DNA from: an uncultured Acidimicrobiales bacterium
GTDB taxonomy: Bacteria; Actinomycetota; Acidimicrobiia; Acidimicrobiales; SZUA-35
Length of the DNA: 64,000 nucleotides
Direction of reading: 5' to 3'
NCBI GenBank assembly: GCA_937997485.1
Contig: CALKTH010000031.1
Coordinates: forward strand, 1-64,000
Numbering within the stretch: the first letter of the stretch is position 1; each line of letters opens with the position of its first letter. Below the pieces are notes generated by a model. The model saw only the letters and a list, made by a program, of their open reading frames with translations, was not told the DNA's origin and made no database searches. A program made the translations under genes and the position numbers. Below are positions 33,456 through 41,278 of this stretch, in pieces.

Positions 33456-35165
33456 CTACGACAGGTTCACGATCTCGCCCGAGGCGGAGTTGGTGAAGTC
33501 GAGGTCGATCTTCTGGGCAGCGGGGGTCTTGCCCAGGCCGGGCATGGTGCGCATGTCACCACAGATGGGGTAGACGAAACCAGCGCCAACGGAGGCTCGA
33601 ACCTCACGCACGGGAAGCGTCCAGCCCTTGGGCGCACCCTTGAGCTTCGCATCGTGGCTGAGCGAGAGGTGCTGCTTTGCGATGCACACGGGTAGGTGGC
33701 CGAAGCCAGCGGCCTCGTAGGTGTCGATCTGCTTGTTGGCCGCGGGTGAGAATTCGACGCCGTCGGCGCCGTAGACCTTGGTCGCCACGGTCTCGATCTT
33801 CTGGCGGATCGGCATCTCGTCGGGGTAGAGCACCTCGAACTGGCTCTCTTCCTCGGCTGCTTCTTTGATCGCCTGCGCGAGCTCGGTAGCGCCGCGGCCG
33901 CCGTCGGAGAAGTGGGTGGACACCGCAGCCCGTGCGCCGTATTCGTCAGCGATCTCCTTGATGGCGTTGATGTCCTCGTCGTGATCGCCGGGGAACACGT
34001 TGATGGCGACCACCGGGGTGCATCCGTGGATCTGCATGTTCTCGAGCTGCTTGCGGAGGTTGTCGCCGCCCTGGTGCACTTCGTCGGGGTTGGCGTCGAG
34101 GATGGCCTGGGGGAGTGGTTTGCCGGGCACGATCTTGTGGTTGCCGGAGTGCGCCTTGAGGCCGCGCACGGTGGCCACCAACACGGCGGCGTCGGGGGCG
34201 AGGCCCGAGTAGCGGCACTTGATGTTGAAGAAGCGCTCGGCGCCCATGTCGGCACCGAAGCCAGCTTCGGTGAGGAGGAACTCGTTCATGTGGATGCCGA
34301 TGCGATCGGCCACGATCGAGGAGTTGCCGGTGGCGATGTTGCCGAAGGGGCCCGTATGCACGAGCGCTGGCGTGTTCTCCAGCGTCTGCATGAGGTTCGG
34401 CTTGATGGCTTCCATGAGGATGACAGCCATGGAACCGGCGGCGCCGATCTCCTCAGCAGTAATGGGGGTGCCGGCCTTGGAGTAGCCGAGCACGATGCGG
34501 CCGAGGCGCTCGCGCAGATCCTGCATGGACGTAGCCAGGGCAAGAGCGGCCATGACCTCGGAAGCTGCGGTGATGTCGAAGCCGGTCTCGCGAGGCACGC
34601 CGTCGAGACGCCCGCCAAGGCCGATGACGGCATTGCGGAGCGCCCGGTCGTTGACGTCGAGAACTCGGCGCCAGGTGATGTTGTGCATGTCGAAGCCGGC
34701 GTCGTTGCCGTGGTAGAGGTGGGCGTCGAGCATGGCCGAGCACAGGTTGTGGGCTGCGGTCACTGCGTGCATGTCGCCGGTGAGATGAAGGTTGAACAGC
34801 TCCATCGGGACGACCTGGGAGTAGCCGCCGCCGGCGGCGCCGCCCTTGATGCCGAAGGTCGGCCCCATGGAAGGCTGGCGAATGGCGATCGTGGCCGAGG
34901 ATCCGATGTGCTGGAACGCCTGACCCAGACCGACGGTGGTGGTCGTCTTGCCCTCACCCAAAGGAGTGGGCGTGATCGCCGAGACCACGACGTACTTGGC
35001 CCGGGGCCGGTCGGCCATGGCATCGATGGCGTCGAGCTTGATCTTGGCTGCGCCCGTGCCATACGGCTCGAGCATGTCGACCGGAATGCCGGAGGCCTCG
35101 GCCACCTCGGGCAGTGGCTTCAGTACTGCCTGCTTGGCAATCTCGAGATCAGAAGGAAAGGCCAT
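33456..35165 (-). CDS. fhs: Formate-tetrahydrofolate ligase
   Basis: 569 residues, the usual length. The ATP-binding P-loop 'PLGEGKTTTTVGL' lies near residue 68, with 'QPSMGPTFGIKGGAAGGGYSQV'-type conserved sequence following (split by the family's usual spacing). It couples formate and THF to 10-formyl-THF with ATP, and can run in reverse to conserve ATP during methyl oxidation. First gene of fhs-metF, with a GAGGAG ribosome-binding site 11 bases from the ATG. The 250 bp upstream is unusually rich in inverted repeats. Confidence 0.95.
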   Translation of the reverse strand: MAFPSDLEIAKQAVLKPLPEVAEASGIPVDMLEPYGTGAAKIKLDAIDAMADRPRAKYVVVSAITPTPLGEGKTTTTVGLGQAFQHIGSSATIAIRQPSMGPTFGIKGGAAGGGYSQVVPMELFNLHLTGDMHAVTAAHNLCSAMLDAHLYHGNDAGFDMHNITWRRVLDVNDRALRNAVIGLGGRLDGVPRETGFDITAASEVMAALALATSMQDLRERLGRIVLGYSKAGTPITAEEIGAAGSMAVILMEAIKPNLMQTLENTPALVHTGPFGNIATGNSSIVADRIGIHMNEFLLTEAGFGADMGAERFFNIKCRYSGLAPDAAVLVATVRGLKAHSGNHKIVPGKPLPQAILDANPDEVHQGGDNLRKQLENMQIHGCTPVVAINVFPGDHDEDINAIKEIADEYGARAAVSTHFSDGGRGATELAQAIKEAAEEESQFEVLYPDEMPIRQKIETVATKVYGADGVEFSPAANKQIDTYEAAGFGHLPVCIAKQHLSLSHDAKLKGAPKGWTLPVREVRASVGAGFVYPICGDMRTMPGLGKTPAAQKIDLDFTNSASGEIVNLS

Positions 35166-35416
35166 GAGCGATGAAGCTCCTCGTATCGAAGGTCAGGGTG
35201 CAGAGAACTCTGCGAGGAAGGTGCAAGTGTGCCGTAAGGCACACTCACTATTGCGTGAGGGAGCATAACTTGTGTCGCCCCAGCACTTCCATGATGTAGA
35301 AGCCTCCCACATGGTGGAAGTCTCGCACAACGGGTGTGTTGCCGAGTTGTGCTGGGTGAGAACGCGCTTCGGTCACTTCTTCTCAACTCGGTGGCAGCGG
35401 TGCCGTATTCTCTGGC
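35166..35416. promoter_or_regulatory. Divergent control region with several inverted repeats (fhs / DUF4214)
   Basis: Hairpins GCAGAG-AA-CTCTGC (35200-35213) and AGTGTGCC-GTAA-GGCACACT (35226-35245) lie in the likely fhs leader. Further away CCCAGCAC (35279-35286) pairs with GTGCTGGG (35349-35356), ACTTCCA (35285-35291) with TGGAAGT (35315-35321), GCACAAC (35325-35331) with GTTGTGC (35346-35352), and CCGAGTTG (from 35343) with CAACTCGG (to about 35391). The last three pairings that use 35343-35356 exclude each other. On the plus strand TATTCT (35406-35411) lies 5 bases from the DUF4214 start, a leaderless-type -10 box. A long fhs leader RNA or overlapping operators are both possible. Confidence 0.5.
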
Positions 35417-36004
35417 ATGGAGTCTCGTCAGGAACTCACGAGGAACCGCGTCGCGGTCGGTGTGGTGCTCGCCATCGTCGGTTTCGCTGCGGCAGTGGCT
35501 TTTGGCTATCTGATCGGCCAGACCCAGGCCGTTCCGCTCGCTGAAGCTGAGCAAGCCTCGGCTGTCCTCACCGCTCCTCCGCTCGACGAGACCGCTACCA
35601 CGCTGGCTCCGACCACAACGGTGTCAACAACGACAGCGCCAACCCCGCCGCCAGGGCCCGACGTCTCGGAGTTCTCGCCGTCTGAGCGGCAAGTGCATCG
35701 CCTCTACATCGGTGTGCTCGGTCGACCGTCGGACTCGCAAGGTCGAGTCTTCTGGGCTGAGGAGATCGATGCCGGCACGCCAGCTGAAGACGTTGTCAAT
35801 GCCCTCATCTCGTCTGACGAATTTGATCCGGACATCTCGGACTCCGAGCTCATCGAACTGCTCTACCGAAACCTGTTGGCTCGGCCGTCGGACAGTGCTG
35901 GGCGCGACTTCTGGCAGTCGCGTCTCGACGATGGCTTGTCGGCACAGGAACTGATCGTGGAGTTCGCCAACTCGTCCGAAGCGAGAGAAGCGACCGGCAC
36001 GTAG
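35417..36004 (+). CDS. Membrane-anchored DUF4214 protein
   Basis: 195 residues. A short cytoplasmic head is followed by one hydrophobic segment (about residues 13-33), a Thr/Pro-rich linker, then two DUF4214-type repeats with 'LGRPSDSQGRVFWAEEI' and 'LARPSDSAGRDFW'. These resemble the C-terminal repeats of the cytochrome peroxidase at 892-2775. It is probably displayed on the outer face of the membrane. No catalytic motif seen. Confidence 0.8.
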   Translation: MESRQELTRNRVAVGVVLAIVGFAAAVAFGYLIGQTQAVPLAEAEQASAVLTAPPLDETATTLAPTTTVSTTTAPTPPPGPDVSEFSPSERQVHRLYIGVLGRPSDSQGRVFWAEEIDAGTPAEDVVNALISSDEFDPDISDSELIELLYRNLLARPSDSAGRDFWQSRLDDGLSAQELIVEFANSSEAREATGT

Positions 36005-36041
36005 CTGCGCTGGCGCCGGGCTCGATCAGCCTCCGGCTCGT

Positions 36042-36713
36042 TCAGCCTCCAGCAAGGGGTGAAGCGAGGTGGCGGGTCACGGCTTCTCGAATGCGCTGAT
36101 CGAACGATTGTACGTGGCGTTCGACGAGCGAGGCCGCTGCAGCGCCGTCGCCGGCACGCAAGGCATCAAGGATCTCGATGTGCTCCTCGACGGCATGATC
36201 CATGTTGCTGACATCGGCCAGGTACAAGTGCCAGAGGCGATCGCTCTGGGCGTAGAGCATGTCGAGTGAGTCGAGCATGAAGCGATTGTCGGCCGCCTCC
36301 CACATGATCTCGTGACAGCGGCGGTCAACCCCGAGCATCTCGTGCGGCTCGAGATTGGCGATCTCCGAGGCCTGCAGCGTGGACTCCATCTCATCCCAGT
36401 GCTCTGCTGAGCCGCGGGCGGCGGCGAGGCGAGCGGCGTAGGGCTCCATGACAAAGCGAGTCTCGAGCAGTGTGGATAGTTCCGCGACGTCGAGCCCGCC
36501 AACCAACATGCCGCGCCGAGGGATCACCTGGACAAAGTGCTCGCGCGCGAGCCGCTGAAGTGCCTCGCGAAGTGGGGTGCGTCCGACGTCCAGACGTTCG
36601 CTGAGCTCGGTCTCCCGCAGCACGTCACCCGGGGCGAGTTCGAGCGTGATGATCAGCTGTCGAAGCTGTTGATACGCCTGCTCACTCAGGGAGGTGGTGG
36701 GTTCGGATGGCAT
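36042..36713 (-). CDS. GntR family regulator, FadR/FCD subfamily
   Basis: 223 residues. An N-terminal winged helix ('LRETELSERLDVGRTPLREALQRL', residues about 33-56) is followed by an all-helical FCD domain whose Asp/His residues usually bind a metal and a carboxylate ligand. It is divergent from the FAD/GcvT-etfBA operon and probably controls it by an amino-acid-like or betaine-derived ligand. Two dyads lie in the shared 141-bp region. Confidence 0.92.
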   Translation of the reverse strand: MPSEPTTSLSEQAYQQLRQLIITLELAPGDVLRETELSERLDVGRTPLREALQRLAREHFVQVIPRRGMLVGGLDVAELSTLLETRFVMEPYAARLAAARGSAEHWDEMESTLQASEIANLEPHEMLGVDRRCHEIMWEAADNRFMLDSLDMLYAQSDRLWHLYLADVSNMDHAVEEHIEILDALRAGDGAAAASLVERHVQSFDQRIREAVTRHLASPLAGG

Positions 36714-36761
36714 GTGACAGCTGACTCATTCGAGGGTTGCGGCGGGCCTTGGCCGGATCTA

Positions 36762-36792
36762 GTATCCGGTTGATACACCAGTGATATATCAC
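36762..36792. promoter_or_regulatory. Candidate GntR operator dyads
   Basis: GTATC-CGGTT-GATAC at 36762-36776 and the perfect 12-bp palindrome GTGATATATCAC at 36781-36792 lie side by side in an AT-rich patch between gntR and the dehydrogenase operon. Position fits promoter-overlapping operators of the FCD regulator. Confidence 0.6.
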
Positions 36793-36854
36793 GAGTTTCG
36801 GTGAACGTCCATCCCGCTTGTCCAGCTCGGACAGCGTCAGCAACGAGGTCAGAA

Positions 36855-39389
36855 GTGAGCGATTTCCCCACCAGTGCAAAGGTTGTCGTCATCGGCGCCG
36901 GCATCGTCGGCAACAGTTTGGTCGGCCATCTGTCCGAACTCGGTTGGACCGATCTCGTCCTGATTGACAAGGGCCCGCTGCCCAACCCTGGCGGCTCCAC
37001 CGGACACGCTTCCAACTTCATCTTCCCTGTTGACCACAACAAAGAAATGGCGCTGCTCGGCGTCCAGAGCGCCAACCAATATCGCGATCTCGGACTCAGT
37101 GTGGACAGCGGTGGTATCGAGGTCGCTCGCACCCAGGAGCGCATGAACGAGCTCGCTCGCCGCATGACGTCGGCCAAGAGCTGGGGCGTTCAGGCCGAGA
37201 TGCTCACGCCAGCCGAGGTGAAGGAGAAGGTCCCGTTCATCAACGAGAACGTGATCCTGGGCGGCTTCCACTGCCCCACGGTCTCTGTCGTGGATTCGCT
37301 CGAGACGGGCACGCAGATGCGCAAGAAGGCACTCGACAAGGGTGTTCTTCAGGTCTTCGCCAACACCGAGGTGCTGGACCTCGAGACCGAGGAGAGCCAC
37401 GTTCCCGGCCAGACCAAGATCAAGGCCGTCGTCACCGACAAGGGCACGATCGAGGCCGAGTACGTTGTCATCGCCTCCGGCGTGTGGAGTAACCGCGTGG
37501 CCAACATGGCCGGTGCGTACATCCCCCTCGTGCCTGCCGTGCACCAAATGGCCGACGTCGGCCCCATGGACATCCTGGCCGAGACCAACAACGAGATCGG
37601 CTACCCGATCGTTCGTGACATGGACACCTTCTGTTACGAGCGTCAGAGCTCGGGTTCCATGGAAGTCGGCTCCTACGGCCACCGGGCGATTCTCCATCAC
37701 CCGGACGACATCCCCTCGAACGAAGAAGCGGCGCTTTCCCCTACCGAGATGCCCTTCACGCCGGACGACTTCGATCAGCAGATGGAAGAAGCCATCGAAC
37801 TGATGGACTTCCTCGGCGACGCCGAGATCAAGTACGCCATCAACGGCCTGCTCTCCCTCACGCCAGACGCCATGCCGTGCCTCGGTGAGATCCCTGAGGT
37901 CCGCAACCTGTGGTCCGCCGCTGCCGTGTGGGTCAAGGAAGGCCCGGGCATGGCGCAGGTCGTGGCCGAGTGGATGACCTACGGCTACCCCCGAGTCATC
38001 GACTCGCACGTGTCTGACATCGCCCGCTTCTATGAGCAGGAGAAGTCAGACGAGCACATCTGGGCCCGGGCCGACGAGCACTTCATCAAGACCTACGGCA
38101 TCGTCCACCCGTCCGAGCAGTGGAACAGCCGCCGCAACCTCCAGGTGAGCCCCTACTTCTCCCGGCAGGAAGCGCTCGAAGCCATGTTCTTCAGCGCTCG
38201 CACCTGGGAGCGTCCGCAGTGGTACGGCTCCAACGCCGACCTCGTCGAGCGTTACGGCCTCGAAGAGCGCGAGGTCGAGTGGGACAACCGCTGGTGGAGT
38301 CCGATCACCGTTGGTGAGCACCTCAACCTGCGTGAGAACTGCGGCATGGTCGACCTCAGCGCCTTCCAGGTCTTCGAGCTCGAGGGTCCCGGTGCGGTTG
38401 CGTTCGCCGAGTACCTCGCTGTGAACAAGGTCGACAAGCCGGTCGGCTCCAGCGTGTACACCCCCTGGCTCACCCCCGATGGTGGCTTCCACTCCGACCT
38501 CACGATGATGCGGGTGGCTGAGGACAAGATCCGTGTGGTCACCGGCGTCTTCGATGGTGGTCGCGACAGCTTCTGGATCAAGAAGTACCTGCCCGAAGAC
38601 GGTTCGGTCACCTTCACCGACATCACCCTGCAGACCACCACGCTCGGCGTGTGGGGCCCGAACGCTCCGGCCGTTGTTGGCAAGCTGACCGACGCCGACC
38701 TCAGCCAGGAAGGCAGCCCCTACGGCAGCCTCCGCAACGTCACACTTCAGACCGCCAGCGGCCCAATCGAGGCGACCCTGTTCCGTATCTCCTACGTCGG
38801 TGACACCGGCTGGGAGATCTACACCTCGTGGGACAACGGTCCGGCATTGTGGGATGCCCTCATGGAAGCTGGCGAGGAGCACGGGCTCCGCCCCACGGGC
38901 GGCGGTGTCTACGGCACCTCTGGCCGTCTCGAAAAGGGCTACCGCCTCATGGGTGCCGAGCTCGAGAGCGAGTACACCCCGGTGGAGGCCGGCCTCGCTC
39001 GCCCGAAGGTCAAGGCCGCCGACTTCATCGGCAAGGAGGCGTACCTCAAGGCTCGTGAAGAAGCTCCCATTGCCAAGATGTGCACCTTCACGGTGGAGAG
39101 CAACGTGGACTCCCAGGGTCGCAAGCGGTTCATGCAGGGTGGCAACGAGCCCATCTGCACGGTGGATGGCGAGCGCATTGTCGACTCGCACGGTCGTGTC
39201 TCACGTGTTTGCACGGCTGGCCCCGGCCCGTCGGTCGGCAAGCACCTGCTGCTCGGCTACCTCCCAACAGAAATGGCTGAGATCGGCAACGAGTTCACCG
39301 TGATGTACATGAACGAGCTGTTCCCGATCAAGGTTGCAGCCATCGAGGGCAGCGTCTTCGATCCCGAAGACGCCCGTCTCAAGGGCTGA
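36855..39389 (+). CDS. FAD-dependent dehydrogenase with GcvT domain (dimethylglycine/sarcosine dehydrogenase family), paralog 2
   Basis: About 844 residues from GTG 36855, with GAGG upstream. The FAD domain opens 'KVVVIGAGIVGNSL', and 'STGHASNF' places H51 at the family's covalent-flavin histidine, although the following residues differ from paralog 1. The GcvT-type folate-binding half follows. Two bases after its stop comes etfB, then etfA, so its electron acceptor is effectively encoded in the operon. It should demethylate an N-methyl amino acid or related amine to give 5,10-methylene-THF. Control by the divergent GntR is likely. Confidence 0.9.
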   Translation: MSDFPTSAKVVVIGAGIVGNSLVGHLSELGWTDLVLIDKGPLPNPGGSTGHASNFIFPVDHNKEMALLGVQSANQYRDLGLSVDSGGIEVARTQERMNELARRMTSAKSWGVQAEMLTPAEVKEKVPFINENVILGGFHCPTVSVVDSLETGTQMRKKALDKGVLQVFANTEVLDLETEESHVPGQTKIKAVVTDKGTIEAEYVVIASGVWSNRVANMAGAYIPLVPAVHQMADVGPMDILAETNNEIGYPIVRDMDTFCYERQSSGSMEVGSYGHRAILHHPDDIPSNEEAALSPTEMPFTPDDFDQQMEEAIELMDFLGDAEIKYAINGLLSLTPDAMPCLGEIPEVRNLWSAAAVWVKEGPGMAQVVAEWMTYGYPRVIDSHVSDIARFYEQEKSDEHIWARADEHFIKTYGIVHPSEQWNSRRNLQVSPYFSRQEALEAMFFSARTWERPQWYGSNADLVERYGLEEREVEWDNRWWSPITVGEHLNLRENCGMVDLSAFQVFELEGPGAVAFAEYLAVNKVDKPVGSSVYTPWLTPDGGFHSDLTMMRVAEDKIRVVTGVFDGGRDSFWIKKYLPEDGSVTFTDITLQTTTLGVWGPNAPAVVGKLTDADLSQEGSPYGSLRNVTLQTASGPIEATLFRISYVGDTGWEIYTSWDNGPALWDALMEAGEEHGLRPTGGGVYGTSGRLEKGYRLMGAELESEYTPVEAGLARPKVKAADFIGKEAYLKAREEAPIAKMCTFTVESNVDSQGRKRFMQGGNEPICTVDGERIVDSHGRVSRVCTAGPGPSVGKHLLLGYLPTEMAEIGNEFTVMYMNELFPIKVAAIEGSVFDPEDARLKG

Positions 39390-39391
39390 TC

Positions 39392-40186
39392 GTGCGCATC
39401 CTCGTTTGCGTGAAGCGCGTGCCCGCCCCGGGCGCCAAGATCAACATCACCGCCGACGCACAGGACGTCGATACCGCACACCTCGGGTTCGCCATGAGCC
39501 CCCACGAGGAGTGCGCGGTTGAGGAAGCCGTGCAGCTGATCGAGGCCAATGGCGGCCCCGATGCCGGTCACTCGGCCACCGTCCTCACCCTCGGCCCGGC
39601 CGAAGCGGAGGAGCAGCTTCGTTACTCCGCTTCGCTTGGTATCCAGCACGCCGTGTTGCTGAAGACCGACGGTTCGCCGTGGGATCCGCAGCGCACGGCC
39701 CAAGCGATTGCCTCAGCCGTCGAGACGCTCGAATCTGAGGGTGGGGCGTTCGATCTCATCCTGTTCGGCAACGAGAGTGCCGACTCTGGCGGCTTCCAGG
39801 TCGGCATTCGTGTGGCTCACGCCATCGGTCGCCCCATCGTCAACGCCATCAAGGGCATCGAGCCCGACTTCGAGTCTGGCGAGGTCACCGCCAAGCGCGA
39901 CATCGACGGTGGTTTCGAGGTGTATGGCATGCAGATGCCTGCGGTCTTCGGAGTGAAGGAGGGGTTGAACCTTCCCCGCTATCCGACGATGCGAGGCCGT
40001 TTGGCGTCGAAGAAGATCGAAGTCACGGTGCTCGATGCCGAGGGCGACGAGGGCGGGCAGCAACGGGTACGCCTGCAAGAGCCGCCGCAGCAAGAAAGCA
40101 CCACCGTTCACCTCGGCGAAGGCACCGCTGCTGTGCCGGCCATCGTCGATCTTCTCGACGAGTTGGGAGTTCTTCACCATGCCTGA
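39392..40186 (+). CDS. etfB: Electron transfer flavoprotein beta subunit
   Basis: 264 residues beginning 'MRILVCVKRVPAPG' (GTG start), with 'FGNESADSGGFQVG' and the conserved 'KEGLNLPRYPTMRGR' segment. It forms the AMP-binding subunit of the ETF heterodimer, which accepts electrons from flavin dehydrogenases and passes them to ETF-quinone oxidoreductase. It overlaps etfA by 8 bases. Confidence 0.96.
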   Translation: MRILVCVKRVPAPGAKINITADAQDVDTAHLGFAMSPHEECAVEEAVQLIEANGGPDAGHSATVLTLGPAEAEEQLRYSASLGIQHAVLLKTDGSPWDPQRTAQAIASAVETLESEGGAFDLILFGNESADSGGFQVGIRVAHAIGRPIVNAIKGIEPDFESGEVTAKRDIDGGFEVYGMQMPAVFGVKEGLNLPRYPTMRGRLASKKIEVTVLDAEGDEGGQQRVRLQEPPQQESTTVHLGEGTAAVPAIVDLLDELGVLHHA

Positions 40187-41141
40187 GATTCTCGTATTGG
40201 CTGAACACGACCGCGGCGTGCTCGACGGTGCCACGTTCGAGGCGCTCACGTTTGCTCGTGGCCTGGCCGACGGCGATGACATTGCCGTGCTTGTCTGCGG
40301 TGACCACGACCTCACCGAGGAACTCGGTGCATACGGCGCCACCAAGGTGCACGTGGCAAGCCACGACCTCTTGAACGACGATTTCGGCCCGGAAGCGTGG
40401 GGTCAGACTCTCGCTGAGCTGGTGGAATCGGAGTCTCCCGACATCGTCTTGGCCTGCGGCACATCCAAGGGCAACGAGGTCATGGCCCAAGCCGCTGCCC
40501 GACTGGATGTCCCCTTCGTTGCCAACTGCACTGAGGTGGAAGGTGACGGTGAAGAAATGACGCGAGTGCAGTGGGGCGGGTCGCTCTTGGAGCGCTCGTC
40601 GCTCGATGCCGACGTCCGCCTACTCTCCGTGGCGCATCATTCTGTTGAATCTGAGTTGAATGATGGCCAAGCAGCTCCAGATGTGGCACAGTTTGATCCG
40701 GATCTTGATGAGTCTTTGTCACGCACGGTGGTAAAGGGTCGAGAGATCGCAGAGGCTGGCGTGACGTTGTCCACCGCACCGGTGGTGGTCGGCGGAGGTA
40801 GGGGAGTTGGGGGACCGGACGGGTTCGCTCCACTCGAAGAGCTTGCTCTTTTGCTGGGCGGCCGAGTGGGTTGTTCTCGTGCGGTCACCAACAATGGTTG
40901 GCGACCGCACTCGGACCAGGTCGGGCAGACCGGTACTCGGATTGCTCCCGAGATCTACATCGCCAACGGCATCTCCGGTGCGATCCAGCACTGGGTGGGG
41001 GCCATGGCGTCAAAGAAGATCCTGGCCATCAACACTGACGCCGACGCAAACATGGTGGTGAAAGCGGACTACGCCGTGATCGGTGATCTGCACCAGATCA
41101 TCCCGGCCATCATCGACGAAGTGAAAGCCCGGCAAGGCTGA
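40179..41141 (+). CDS. etfA: Electron transfer flavoprotein alpha subunit
   Basis: About 320 residues from ATG 40179. The C-terminal FAD-binding domain has 'VVVGGGRGVGG', 'SRAVTNNGWRPHSDQVGQTG', 'ISGAIQHWVG' and 'INTDADANM', all diagnostic. It partners EtfB. Between roughly residues 153 and 187 the codons change abruptly to A/T-ending ones (12 of 35 end in G or C), unlike the rest of the gene. That stretch is about where the N-terminal and FAD-binding domains join. Confidence 0.96.
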   Translation: MPEILVLAEHDRGVLDGATFEALTFARGLADGDDIAVLVCGDHDLTEELGAYGATKVHVASHDLLNDDFGPEAWGQTLAELVESESPDIVLACGTSKGNEVMAQAAARLDVPFVANCTEVEGDGEEMTRVQWGGSLLERSSLDADVRLLSVAHHSVESELNDGQAAPDVAQFDPDLDESLSRTVVKGREIAEAGVTLSTAPVVVGGGRGVGGPDGFAPLEELALLLGGRVGCSRAVTNNGWRPHSDQVGQTGTRIAPEIYIANGISGAIQHWVGAMASKKILAINTDADANMVVKADYAVIGDLHQIIPAIIDEVKARQG

Positions 41142-41181
41142 CGCCTTCCCAATCGGCGCTTCCCGCTCCCTGAGCTTCTGC

Positions 41182-41231
41182 CAACTGCCACCTCGGAATC
41201 CGGTTCTGACCGGACGTCCAGGTGGCAGTTG
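41182..41231. terminator. Convergent-gene hairpin after etfA
   Basis: Perfect 12-bp arms CAACTGCCACCT/AGGTGGCAGTTG enclose 26 bases that themselves contain TCCGGT-TCTG-ACCGGA flanked by a 5x5 internal loop. It lies between etfA and the convergent surface-protein gene; probable bidirectional terminator. Confidence 0.8.
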
Positions 41232-41278
41232 CGCGTTTGGGCTCGGGTTCGTCAGCGAGGAGTGACGGTCGCGTTCGC

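Noticed and set aside
40879-40910. A near-perfect palindrome inside etfA (8 + 5 bp arms, AATG loop)
   Set aside because: It falls in the conserved FAD-binding motif, where the protein sequence constrains the DNA; chance codon choice is a sufficient explanation, though the shape resembles the intergenic hairpins.
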